From positions 3,748,879 to 3,812,878 of the forward strand of contig NC_067206.1 of the NCBI RefSeq assembly GCF_026262505.1: 64,000 bases of DNA, written 5' to 3'. Positions 22,136 through 32,768 of the stretch are shown here, piece after piece. Position 1 is the first letter of the stretch, and every line of letters starts with the position of its first letter. Below the pieces are notes generated by a model. It did not search any database, had not been told where the DNA came from, and saw nothing but the letters and a program-made list of their open reading frames with translations. Made by a program: the position numbers and the translations under genes. Source of the DNA: Trichomonas vaginalis G3 (taxonomy: Eukaryota; Parabasalia; Trichomonadida; Trichomonadidae).

Positions 22136-22432
22136 ATTCGTTTAAAAATTGAATTAAAAATTATCGTATGCATTCAAAAATTAAAACAATTAATATGTAT
22201 AATATTATTATGTAATAATAATAGAATAAAATATATATAAAATTATGTAAAATTTTCAAAAAATATTGGAAAATGGAATTTTGAAAGAAAAAATAAGAGT
22301 TTGTATATGAAAAATTGATATTAGAAAAAATCTAGATTAGTAGAGTTAGATTATTTAGAATTTAAATGAGAAATGAATTATGAAAAAGGAAGATTAGAAA
22401 GAATTGTATATTTATAATTTAATAAAATGAAG

Positions 22433-22890
22433 GAATCGAACTAAGGAGTTTACAATTACAATACAATAGGACAATATATTGTAATTGTAAACTCCTTTCG
22501 AGAAACGATTTTCGAATGTGACATTCGTGCCACAAAGTGAAAGCTTTTCTCGAAAGGAGTTTACAATTACAATACAATAGGACAATATATTGTAATTGTA
22601 AACTCCTTTCGAGAAACGATTTTCGAATGTGACATTCATGTCAAACAATTAAGCAAAATTCTTATCTGAGTACATGTATGCAGGGTGCTATGGAAAGACC
22701 CTGCATATATGCACTCAGATCGGAAACTTTGTTCACGATGTCACATCGTGGAACAAAAGTGGTCAATATTCCCGATCTGAGTACATGTATGCAGGGTGCC
22801 ATGGAACGACCCTGCATATATGCACTCAGATCGGAAACTTTGTTCACGATGTCACATTGCGGAACAAAAGTGAGAGCAAACCGAACATTT
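22433..22890. repeat. Two tandemly duplicated hairpin units
   Basis: A unit of about 120 bp with AAGGAGTTTACAATTACAAT arms is duplicated at 22433-22640. A second unit of about 120 bp with GATCTGAGTACATGTATGCA arms is duplicated at 22660-22880. Each holds a near-perfect hairpin plus a second small one. Noncoding. Confidence 0.7.
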
Positions 22891-22899
22891 TAACCACAT

Positions 22900-23460
22900 T
22901 ATAAGTTTATGTAAGGATAAAAATATAAATTCCCTGTCCTTGCACAAACTGTTGCTCGCTACGAAGTTTTGCTTTGTGATTGCGCGTGCAGAATCATTTT
23001 AAGCACATTTCAATAGCACAGAGCACATATAATATATGAATAAAACAACTTTATAACCTCATAATATAAAAATAAATGTTTTGAGTTCGCCATAAATTAT
23101 GCATTCCCATTATTTTGGATCTATATACTTATTCCTAATAATATATATTATAACTCATATAGTACCCCTCATATCTACTGTGATAATATAAAAAAACGAT
23201 TTCTGTGTTAAGATATAATTTATCTCACATATCAAACTATGGATTTAACCTATAATAACACAAGAAACATATAATATATACATATGTCTATATGCGCACA
23301 TGACAATTAGGCCTATATTAGATAATTTTTCGTTCACAATAATCTTATATATCTGACCAAAAACTCAGATTTGCCTGAGAGTTACTGAGGATAATCTCAT
23401 ATGTACCCTCTATCTTCCTGCTTAACCCTAGGCTCTAAGTCTTTCATTTTTATATGTATG
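22900..23460. other. AT-rich DNA inside the hairpin element, nothing recognised
   Basis: No ORF of note and no clear repeats. It leads to the right terminal repeat at 23470-23500. Confidence 0.45.
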
Positions 23461-24623
23461 CTGAACCTCGGGTATTCAATTTTTCCCAACGGTTCAGCAC
23501 GATACGAATATAATGCTTATCTATCATAAAACCATATGAAATATCAATTTTTGCTTTACGCCTAATTTTTGACGACAATTAGCAAAAAATGTTAAATGTT
23601 AACACTCAGTCCATTTGAATATGAAAAATAAAATTGACTTTGATTAAATGTTTTTATTTATCATGCAATTCTTCTTGCGACCAAAGATTTGAATAAAATT
23701 AAAGGTAACTAAACTCCTTTCGCCGATCCGATTTGCCCCATATTTAAAATATAGCTTGCATATGTAGAAGAAAAGCTAATTTTGAAGTACGCCCGAAATC
23801 CACCAACAGGATTTCGAGCTACTAAAAAGGTACTTTTAAATGTGATTTTTTTTATAAAAAATTAAATTTATTTTAAGATCAGACTAAAAACTAATTTTAT
23901 GGAAAATCTATATCGACAAATTTATTACTTATTGGGTATATAGATTTTTTGATTATGGCGATTATGTCTGATATGCTTCCAATAAGCCAAAACACATTTC
24001 ATACTGATTTCTATAAAAGGTATCTTTATTATAGAAGTGTAAGCTATATCTGTTTGTTTTTTTATTATAACAAATTCAAAATTCTCTTATAAGGACTAGA
24101 TGAAATCTGTATTATTAAATCATTAGCTAAATGAAGGTTCAAATAGAAAGTAAATATCAATTTATATGATACTGAAACCAAATAGTTCTTTTAATAAAAG
24201 ATAACACGCTGAAAATTATTGAGTATTTGCAAATCTCAAAAATCTATTGGTGAATTTGGCTCAACTTTTAAAATTATAACATCCATATCAAATCATAAAA
24301 GCAGACAAAAATTAAAGCCAAACCTATCGGCCAATTTTTTTTGATATTTTGATTTTTGAGGTATACTTTTAAAAGTGGATTTAAAGCACTGATGAAAAAA
24401 CATTAACTTCTGTCGTTATGATTATTGATTTAGACAATAATGATTTTAATCTTTGATTATCAAAACACTAAAGTCATCTTTTTAACATTTGCTTGGTAGC
24501 ATTAACTCAAGTCTAAAGTACTATTTTATGTGGCACTCTTAGAATTTTTGTATTCATTGTACACGCTGAAATAGTACCATTAAAGTTATGGCGGACTTTC
24601 AAAAAATAGTTTGGTCACCTTTA

Positions 24624-26078
24624 TAAAATTTCAAAAAATAAGATAGCTTAAAAAATAATATACGGTAGTGTTTACTAATAGATGAATAGTATATAAATTC
24701 TATTAAAATGGATTTGATCCAAAAAAATATATAAAATTTGATCATAAATAAAATTGTTTAGTAGTCATTTAAAATGATGTAATTATTCAAATTTTGCTAA
24801 GACCCATTCGTCTTTGATATATAACTCCCATTTTTGAATTTCTGGCTCGTACCAAAATTTTGAAACTTCGAATAATTCGTTAGGAGTGTAATTACTATTC
24901 GTTTTTGGATTAATATCGAGAGATAAATGTGGTGTATTGTTGTATTTTTCAATGAACTGCTGAACTGAGTCCTTGATTTGTTGAATATCATCCAACTCGT
25001 CTGGCAAAAACTTTTCTAAGCTTGGCCACAGGCGCTCCACCTTGCCGTTCTGTCTTGGCATATACGGCAAGGTGTGCTTCCAAACTATTCCGTTTTCCTG
25101 CATAACCTGGCCGAATTCACCGCGGTTTTCACCGCCGTTATCGGTCCAGATGCAGTAAGGAATAAACTCCTCTAAAAGTTTTCTTAAAACCTTCGCTGTT
25201 GAGTTGGAAGACTTGTTTTTCAATAATTTAGTTTTGAGAACTTTACGTGTCATATCATCCAATATGGCAAAAAATGGAAAAGAAACATTACCGTGAAGGT
25301 AATGAATATCGCAGTGCCATATCAAATTCTTTGATATGGCACAATATTTGGTAGGTGGATCTGCTGGTTTGTAATCTCTTTTTGAAGATAAACCTGATTC
25401 CATCATAAATTTTTCCACTTGATGATGCTTTATTTTTTGTAAATTGTCAAAAATTTGATCTTTTGTCAAATCTTCTATATTTTCAAATTCTTTTGCAATT
25501 TCTTCTTTTTCTTTCTCACAATCGGGATTTTGAGCAATATTTTGAAACCTTTTAATCAATAAATAAGTTTTTGAAATTCCTCCTTTATATTGTGAAACAC
25601 AAGAATTAATTAATTGTTTTTGCTCAAATGTTGGTGGATTTGGTTTTCTGCCGCGACTAACTTTTGGTAATTCGATTTCTTGAAGTTGAAATGCTCTTCT
25701 TATTGTATTTTCGGCAACATTCAATTTAATTTTACCATTTTCCAATTCAACTTCCTTTCCCACACTTTTGTAAGATTCACCTTCTTCTATTCTTCTTTTA
25801 GCTTCAAATAGCCATTCTCTGCTTATAGATTTGGCAGTAGTCATAAAAGTGGTCCTTCTTTTGTGATAAGATTCAAATTTGAATGTGGATGATAAATAAA
25901 AATCAAAAATAATTGTTATAATTTAAATGAAGAAGTAATTTAAAACGATTTTATTTATGATCAAATTATATATATTTTTTTGGATCAAATCCATTTTAAT
26001 AGAATTTATATACTATTCATCTATTAGTAAACACTACCGTATATTATTTTTTAAGCTATCTTATTTTTTGAAATTTTA
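24624..26078 (-). mobile_element. DDE transposon with about 134-bp inverted repeats
   Basis: Inverted repeats 24624-24757 and 25945-26078 begin AAAATTTCAAAAAATAAG and surround a single gene. A related inverted stretch at about 23679-23716 looks like an empty target, because it joins the sequences found on either side of the element. It may instead be the central part of the larger foldback complex. Confidence 0.65.
24783..25844 (-). CDS. DDE integrase-core transposase, 353 aa
   Basis: Intact ORF. The N-terminal region (about 1-75) is helix-turn-helix-like, with a basic SRGRKPNPP linker (about 63-71). An rve-type catalytic core follows: first acidic residue in WHCDIHYLHG (about 180), second in IWTDNGGENRGEF (about 238), third in GKVERLWPS (about 273). 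This is the D, D, E arrangement of retroviral-like and IS-type transposases. It catalyses strand transfer of the element, acting in the nucleus. The open frame, correct motif spacing and well-paired flanking repeats suggest that it may be recent or active. It is unlike the Polinton integrase at 36630-37589 in sequence. Confidence 0.8.
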   Translation of the reverse strand: MTTAKSISREWLFEAKRRIEEGESYKSVGKEVELENGKIKLNVAENTIRRAFQLQEIELPKVSRGRKPNPPTFEQKQLINSCVSQYKGGISKTYLLIKRFQNIAQNPDCEKEKEEIAKEFENIEDLTKDQIFDNLQKIKHHQVEKFMMESGLSSKRDYKPADPPTKYCAISKNLIWHCDIHYLHGNVSFPFFAILDDMTRKVLKTKLLKNKSSNSTAKVLRKLLEEFIPYCIWTDNGGENRGEFGQVMQENGIVWKHTLPYMPRQNGKVERLWPSLEKFLPDELDDIQQIKDSVQQFIEKYNNTPHLSLDINPKTNSNYTPNELFEVSKFWYEPEIQKWELYIKDEWVLAKFE

Positions 26079-26141
26079 TTCAAATCTTTGGTCGCAAGAA
26101 GGGGCGGCGACAAATTTGCCCAGCCAGTAAAGTATTCAATT

Positions 26142-27267
26142 TTTTTTGCATTTTTTAAGGGTGCACACGAGAGGATCATGTAAACTTCAGAATTTAGCTT
26201 CTTAAGGGTGCACCCATATGTACGTTTATTTGAGAGGAGGAGGATTACCCTCTCAATTTTGAGGGATTCGTTAGTTTATTTTCTCGATGAATATGCAATA
26301 AAATTTGATTTTTACCTTATCAATATACTTCATCTAATATACACATGTTCATGTAAAAACTTTTTTCCAAAATCCTCAGGAATTAAGGGATTTTTGAATT
26401 TTAAGAATTTTTTTCGAATTTTTTCGAAAAAAAATATTTTCAGAACAGCCTTAACGGCTAAGATTTAGGAACAATGTTAAGTATCAAAAAGAAAGGAGGT
26501 CTGATATAGACAACATATATCGTTGAAGGTTGAAAAAATCTCTAATATTTGAGCCCAAAATTTCAAATTTTAATTTTTTGAAAAAAGAGGCCACCCGTAT
26601 GTACGTTTATTTGAGAGGAGGAGGAGGATTATATTTTTGAAAGGGTGAAACATTATGAATATGTTAATTATATAATAATATGTATTATTATAAAAAAGAA
26701 AAAATAAAGCACGTTAAAATTTTTCTTTCTTGATTTTTTACAAAATCTACTTAGAATTATGCAAAATATGACTAAATAATTATAAATTTCAAGTTAAATT
26801 TTAATTTTGATAAATAATTTAAATTTCAAAATATCAAGTTCAGTTCGACTATGTATGTAGTAATTCCTCAATAAAGTGCCAAAACCCTATTAAAATATAT
26901 GAACATTTTCAACATTTTAATGTTTTTATTTAAAAATTTGATGGAATATGAGCTTCAAACAATTATTATGTAAATAAAAATAATTAAATATATGTATTTA
27001 TTCGTATTACAACCGTAGTAAGTCGATTCTTCCTTTCTTCTACTGAGTTTTGAATTTGATTTCGAATTGTAAAGAGATTCAAAGGGAAAATACTAGCGGA
27101 TAAAAACTACCTCCATGAAAGGGTCATAATGGAGTCAAGTTGTATTTTTTGATATTTTTTGCTTTTCGAGCCTAAATAGGTAGCCAAGATAATGCCTAAA
27201 AATAAGGTTCTAAATTCTGAAGTTTACATGATCCTCTCGTGTGCACCCTTAAAAAAAATGCAAAAAA
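26142..27267. mobile_element. 1.1-kb MITE-like element with about 55-bp TIRs
   Basis: Ends read TTAAGGGTGCACACGAGAGG... on the left and the exact complement on the right. A second copy lies inverted at about 56445-57565. Internally GTACGTTTATTTGAGAGG occurs twice. No transposase gene. The 86-codon ORF at 26208-26468 is present in both copies simply because they are near-identical. Confidence 0.75.
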
Positions 27268-27904
27268 ATGTAATAAAATAAAAAAATTTTTAGTATCGAT
27301 AATCTGAAATATGTTGTTTACTTAAGCCGCTCGCTTCGCTCGCGGCTTAGTTTCGTAGTTTCATACAATCTTTTTTCAAATCTGTTCTTTTCGTCAGCCG
27401 CGAGCGAAGCGAGGGGCTTAGTTTCGTAATTTCATACAACCTTTTTTCGAATCTGTTCTTTTCTTAAGCCGCGAGCGAAGCGAGTGGCTTAGTTTCGTAA
27501 TTTCATACAATTATTTTTCAAATTTGTTCTTTTTGTCAACCGCGAGCGAAGCGAGTGGCTTAGTTTCGTAATTTCATACAATTATTTTTCGAATTTGTTC
27601 TTTTTGTCAACCGCGAGCGAAACAATAAGAATTACCGAAAAAGTGACAAAACATCAAAAACAGGGAGGGGGTCTCAATTTTTATTACTTATATTATTTTA
27701 CAATATTTATATAAATACTCTTTATAATATATTTTACTATAAAATTATACCTCAAATTCAAATATTTAAAATATTATTTACATAATTATCTCAAAATTAT
27801 ATTTTTATATATTATTTTTCATATGTATAAATCATATAATCTATATCTATGCAAATCTCATCTAAAATTTTTTGAAACAAACCGCTACCATTTTATAATG
27901 GTCC

Positions 27905-28937
27905 ATCTTAAATTCATCATAAATTCTGGTACATGTTAGTACCAGAGTCTTCAAATCTCAAACACTCTGGTACCAACATGTACCAGACGCGAGTTTCCAA
28001 TGCCCTCGTACGATTTTCTATTAAGATCTTCTTGAATGAGAAGGTCTTCATAGAAACTCGTACGAGGGCTTCTCCTTTAAATACTCTGGTACCTGCTGGT
28101 ATCGGAGTCGACTTTACAGCCCTTTCCCCAATTTTGAAGCTGGGGAAAGTTTTCAAGCAATGAAAGGGAAGCTCTCGCTATGAGGTGAAAATCTAGAATT
28201 TTTACCTCATAGCGAGTAATCCTTTGTTAATTGCTTGAAAACTTTCTTCAAATTATCAAAATTTCGAGGAAAGTTTCCTTGCTTCAAAGTAGAGATGGAG
28301 CCCTTTGAGCCACTGCATATAGGTCAGTGACTCAAAATACTCCATCTCTACTAGAAATCGCCAAAATTTGGGTCGCAATCTTTGAAATGCGACGCAAGTT
28401 TTGGCAATTTCGCGAGGGACTTGCTCCATTTGGTGCATAGATTCACACTCTATGCACCAGATGGAACAATTCTTTCGCTGACAGCGGGAAACTTTGTCTG
28501 AATAGTTTAACATTCAGACAAAGTTTTCCGCTGTCAGAGAGGGAATGGAAGGGTAAGAGGTATATATTCATAATGTATACCTCTTACTCTTCCATTCCCT
28601 CAAGAAAGTTCAAAAACTTGGGTGCAATCAGAACTGATTGCACCCAAGTTTTTGAACTTTATATAAGGAATTGTTGGCTATGATGTACTGATCATGAATC
28701 AGTACATCATAGCCAACAATTCCTTCGCAAACAGTGGGAAACTTTGTCTGAATAGTTTAACATTCAGACAAAATTTTCCGCTGTCAGGGAGGGAATTAGA
28801 GGGTGGGAGATATATAGATAGACTATAAATCTCTCACCCTTTAATTCCCTCAAGAAAGTTCAAAAATTTGGGTGCAATCAGTTCTGATTGCACCCAAGTT
28901 TTTGAATTTTGTATAAGGAATTGTTGGCTATGATGTG
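27905..28937. repeat. Hairpin array ending in a gene start
   Basis: Successive near-perfect hairpins with unrelated arms. Examples are CTGGTACATGTTAGTACCAG-type (27928-27990), CTCGTACGA-type (28008-28068), AGTAGAGATGGAG (28290-28352), TCAGACAAAG (28480-28535), TTGGGTGCAATCAG (28606-28666) and AAGGAATTGTTGGCTATGAT (28668-28726). A block of about 256 bp (28470-28725) is duplicated at 28726-28937. In the second copy the last hairpin keeps only its first arm, and the ORF 28909-29478 begins there. Confidence 0.7.
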
Positions 28938-29478
28938 GATAGCCGCTGCCAGACCAAATGAATTAACCGTTGTGAATAACGTTTCTGAATCTTTATTTAA
29001 AAAGATAAAATATCACGATTTTGGCTGCGTTAAAAATCAAAGAATTGATGTTTTTGTCAAAAATCTTTTAGAAGAAGTTGCACCCAATTACTTTTATCGT
29101 ATTAAAAACGATTTACTTCAAACAGGTTTTATTCCTTCAATTAGAATTTGCGAGCCTCGATTGACAGATTATAAAACAAAATTGAAAAGAGAAGTTCAAT
29201 CACGTTTATACCAAGTATTAAATTTTGTTCAGAATCAAGAAGCCAATTTGAATCCATTAAGATTTTTATTGGAAAATGCTGAAGAAAAACTTTCTCAAAT
29301 AAATGAGAAGATACAAAATTCAATTACATATTTAAGATCGTTTGAAATTCCAAATGAATTGTTAGATACGTATATGTTAGAAATTAATGAATTTTGTTAT
29401 AATTCTCCAGATTATATTTTAGAACATTTCGAAGAATTTTTAGAGGATTTCAAAGAAAAGAATAATTTAATAGACTAA
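28909..29478 (+). CDS. Unknown protein, up to 189 aa, inside a TIR element
   Basis: I do not recognise a family. The protein is hydrophilic and helical, with aromatic and acidic residues and a C-terminal stretch FEEFLEDFKEKN. The first in-frame ATG (28909) lies in the repeated hairpin arm, and an internal ATG at 28930 is an alternative. The reading frame is open over 570 bp in AT-rich DNA and has protein-like composition, so it is likely coding or recently so. It may be the 3' part of a larger gene captured by the element, since its start coincides with a hairpin boundary. No neighbour suggests a function. Confidence 0.45.
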   Translation: MYKELLAMMWIAAARPNELTVVNNVSESLFKKIKYHDFGCVKNQRIDVFVKNLLEEVAPNYFYRIKNDLLQTGFIPSIRICEPRLTDYKTKLKREVQSRLYQVLNFVQNQEANLNPLRFLLENAEEKLSQINEKIQNSITYLRSFEIPNELLDTYMLEINEFCYNSPDYILEHFEEFLEDFKEKNNLID

Positions 29479-29944
29479 AAAATTTATTATTTTTATTTAT
29501 TGTGAATTTTAAATTGTCACTTTTTAAGTGTTACTCCCTATTGAAAGTGTCACTTTTTGGGTGTCACTTTTTCGGAAATTCTTATATACTCAACCGCGAG
29601 CGAAGCGAGTGGCTTAGTTTCGTAATTTCATACAATTATTTTTCGAATTTGTTCTTTTTGTCAACCGCGAGCGAAGCGAGTGGCTTTTTATTTTAAAAAT
29701 TTTTTTTCTTTCTTACTTTTTTCCCCCTTACTTGCAAATTTGATAGTAACTTACCAAATCTCTCTATCATATAATAATAAAATAATCCATTTTTTGTTTC
29801 AAATCTAACAGTTTACATTTCTGACATGTAAACCCATCACTTTTCACTTCACCTCGCTGGGCAAGTTTGTGCCCCCCTCTTAACATTTAACATTTTTTGC
29901 TAATTGTCGTCAAAAATTAGGCGTAAAGCAAAAATTGATATTTC

Positions 29945-31725
29945 ATATGGTTTTATGATAGATAAGCATTATATTCCCACTCATTATATTCGTAAATTTT
30001 GAGGTTTATCCTTCGCTTTTAAGATCATTGAATTTGATTTTTATATAAAATAGTTATATATTAGAAAATATTATGAGTTTATGTGATATTATTTTTCAGA
30101 AGATTTCATTCTATATGCCTATGAAAAGTACTCTCAAAACTAACTTTTTCCTAATTATAATTAAAACTAGAATATTGTATTATGCTTAGTATTATTTCAT
30201 TTTTCTCATTCAATTTAGAATTTACAAATGTCAAAAAATTGAGAGCTGTCACTTTTGATGAATTTCTGTTTATTACACTACTCATAATAAAAAATGAAAA
30301 GCCAAATTCTCTCAAAAAGTTAAGTAGGACCAATTTTTTATAAAAAAATCCAATTCCATTATGAATGTTAATTAATTTATATAATTATTGAATAAAAAAT
30401 TTTCTTTGAGATTATGAAAAGTTCTTTGAAAAGTTATTTTTTCTCATTTTTAAATATTGTATTAGCCTATTTATTTATAATCCAAATTAAATAACTTTAA
30501 ATTTGTAATAAACAGAAATTCATCAAAAGTGACAGCTCTCAATTTTTGACATTTGTAAATTCTAAATTGAATGAGAAAAATGAAATAATACTAAGCATAA
30601 TACAATATTCTAGTTTTAATTATAATTAGGAAAAAGTTAGTTTTGAGAGTACTTTTCATAGGCATATAGAATGAAATCTTCTGAAAAAATAATATCACAT
30701 AAACTCATATTATTTTCTAATATATAACTATTTTATATAAAAATCAAATTCAATGATCTTAAAAGCGAAGGATAAACCTCAAAATTTACGAATATAATGA
30801 GTGGGAATAGGCGTAAAGCAAAAATTGATATTTCATATGGTTTTATGATAGATAAGCATTATATTCCCACTCATTATATTCGTAAATTTTGAGGTTTATC
30901 CTTCGCTTTTAAGATCATTGAATTTGATTTTTATATAAAATAGTTATATATTAGAAAATAATATGAGTTTATGTGATATTATTTTTCAGAAGATTTCATT
31001 CTATATGCCTATGAAAAGTACTCTCAAAACTAACTTTTTCCTAATTATAATTAAAACTAGAATATTGTATTATGCTTAGTATTATTTCATTTTTCTCATT
31101 CAATTTAGAATTTACAAATGTCAAAAAATTGAGAGCTGTCACTTTTGATGAATTTCTGTTTATTACAATTTAAAGTTATTTAATTTGGATTATAAATAAA
31201 TAGGCTAATACAATATTTAAAAATGAGAAAAAATAACTTTTCAAAGAACTTTTCATAATCTCAAAGAAAATTTTTTATTCAATAATTATATAAATTAATT
31301 AACATTCATAATGGAATTGGATTTTTTTATAAAAAATTGGTCCTACTTAACTTTTTGAGAGAATTTGGCTTTTCATTTTTTATTATGAGTAGTGTAATAA
31401 ACAGAAATTCATCAAAAGTGACAGCTCTCAATTTTTTGACATTTGTAAATTCTAAATTGAATGAGAAAAATGAAATAATACTAAGCATAATACAATATTC
31501 TAGTTTTAATTATAATTAGGAAAAAGTTAGTTTTGAGAGTACTTTTCATAGGCATATAGAATGAAATCTTCTGAAAAATATATCACATAAACTCATAATA
31601 TTTTCTAATATATAACTATTTTATATAAAAATCAAATTCAATGATCTTAAAAGCGAAGGATAAACCTCAAAATTTACGAATATAATGAGTGGGAATATAA
31701 TGCTTATCTATCATAAAACCATATG
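29945..31725. repeat. 1.8-kb palindrome made of foldback repeats
   Basis: Arms 29945-30811 and 30859-31725 are almost exact reverse complements around a centre near 30835. Each arm is itself a foldback, since TATTCCCACTCATTATATTC and the following sequence recur inverted within it. Polinton B begins where the right arm ends. A third copy lies at 58850-59360, adjoining Polinton C. Identical mirrored ORFs of 60 codons (30151-30333 and 31337-31519) are a consequence and not genes. Confidence 0.85.
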
Positions 31726-31756
<31 letters not shown>

Positions 31757-32768
31757 TAGTGGGGCTTCCAGGCACTTCGTGCCTTCTAGCCCTGAAGATG
31801 TTTAGTATAAATGAAGTTTTTATTCGGAGGGCTTCCAGCCCATAAGAAATTTTTCCCAAGACCCAAGAGGAGGACCGAACCCCAGCCGACCAGCCGTTGA
31901 CTTTTTTGTCATGATTTCATCGTAAATGTTTTGTCATGATTTCATCGTAAATGTTTTGTCATGATTTCATCGTAAATGTTTTGTCAAGACTTCTTCGTAA
32001 ATGTTTTGTCAAGACTTCTTCGTAAATGTTTTGTCAAGACTTCTTCGTAATGAGCGTAAATGACCCAAAAATAATGTTTATGTTAGAATGTTAGATCTAA
32101 CACGTTTTCTAACATGTTTTCTAACATCGTAGAAAACTCATGATTTCATCGTAAATGTTTTGTCAAGACTTCTTCGTAAATGTTTTGTCATGAATTTCAT
32201 CGTAAATGTTTTGTCAAGACTTCATCGTAAATGTTTTGTCAAGACTTCTTCGTAAATGTTTTGTCAAACATGAACGTAAATGTTTTGTCAAGACTTCTTC
32301 GTAATGAGCGTAAATGACCCAAAAATAATGTTTATGTTAGAATGTTAGATCTAACACGTTTTCTAACATGTTTTCTAACATCGTAGAAAACTCATGATTT
32401 CTTCGTAAATGTTTTGTCGAAACTTCTTCATCGTAAATGTTTTGTCAAGACTTCTTCGTAATGAGCGTAAAGGACCCAAAAATATAATTTAGGGTAGAAG
32501 GTTAGATCTAACATTCTAACATAAACATTATTTTTTGGTGTAAATTTCATGATTTTCAAGAGTTTTCTACGATGTTAGAAAACATGTTAGAAAACATGTT
32601 AGATCTAACATTCTAACATAAAATATATTTTTGGTGTAAATTTCATGATTTTCGAGAGGGTAGAAAACTCATGATTTCTTCGTAAATGTTTTGTCATGAC
32701 TTCTTCGTAAATGCTTTGTCACTTTTCTGTCACTTTTCAGGAAAAAACATTTTTATTATATATATAAA
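31726..32768 (+). repeat. Left terminal inverted repeat of Polinton B
   Basis: From outside in: a run of 29 A, a GC-richer block with hairpins (AGGCACTTCGTGCCT type), then GTTGACTTTTTTGTCATG, then about a dozen copies of CGTAAATGTTTTGTC(A)AGACTTCTT, alternating with TTAGATCTAA palindrome units at about 32080, 32335, 32490 and 32575. It ends directly at the methyltransferase start. It pairs with 54828-55812. Confidence 0.85.

Larger units (their letters stand above)
20282..23500. mobile_element. Noncoding 3.2-kb TIR element filled with hairpins
   Basis: The left end GTGCTGAACCGTTGGG and following sequence (20282-20313) match the reverse complement of the right end (23470-23500) over about 31 bp with a few mismatches. 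No target duplication is evident. It holds no credible gene. Instead it holds two blocks of hairpins (21060-22135 and 22433-22890), plus hairpins at 20755-21000. Confidence 0.65.
27625..29585. mobile_element. 1.96-kb TIR element with hairpins and one ORF
   Basis: The left end TAAGAATTACCGAAAAAGTG and the right end (complement of CACTTTTTCGGAAATTCTTA) match with one difference. It interrupts the CCGCGAGCGAAGCG tandem array. The right subterminal region repeats GTGTCACTTTTT. Inside are a hairpin array (27905-28937) and a 189-codon ORF. No transposase is recognised. Confidence 0.7.
27325..29690. repeat. Tandem repeat with CCGCGAGCGAAGCG core, interrupted
   Basis: Units of about 72-95 bp contain AGCCGCGAGCGAAGCGAG, GGCTTAGTTTCGTAATTTC and TTCGAATTTGTTC. 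There are four at 27325-27620 and about two more at 29594-29690 beyond the inserted element. Inverted copies lie at 56130-56400. The first junction is itself a palindrome (GCCGCTCGCTTCGCTCGCGGC-type). Confidence 0.75.
26102..29877. mobile_element. 3.8-kb element with about 25-bp imperfect TIRs
   Basis: The left end GGGGCGGCGACAAATTTGCC and the right end (reverse complement of TTGCCCAGCG-type sequence, 29853-29877) match at about three quarters of positions. It contains a 1.1-kb TIR element (26142-27267) and a tandem array broken by another element (27625-29585). A similar block is found inverted at 56130-57605, which lacks the hairpin insertion. Confidence 0.5.
19976..30281. mobile_element. 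Nested foldback complex around a DDE transposase
   Basis: Inverted sequence pairs surround the transposase gene: 24624-24757 with 25945-26078, 23679-23704 with 26072-26102, about 23505-23605 with 29885-29965, and about 20140-20280 with 29965-30110. Outer ends share CAGAAATTCATCAAAAGTGACA (left, about 19980) and its complement (right, about 30260). The left arm is interrupted by a hairpin-array element (20282-23500) and the right arm by another element (26102-29877). I read this as one long-armed DNA transposon later invaded by others. An alternative is a chain of separate inverted insertions. Confidence 0.55.

Noticed and set aside
30151-31519. Identical 60-codon ORFs at 30151-30333, 31337-31519 and 59021-59203
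   Set aside because: They are copies of one noncoding foldback repeat, so identity reflects the repeat and not a conserved protein.
31900-32730. CRISPR-like array of CGTAAATGTTTTGTC repeats
   Set aside because: Repeats are contiguous or irregularly spaced with no unique spacers of constant length, there are no cas genes, and the block is mirrored at the other Polinton end. It is subterminal tandem repeat DNA.
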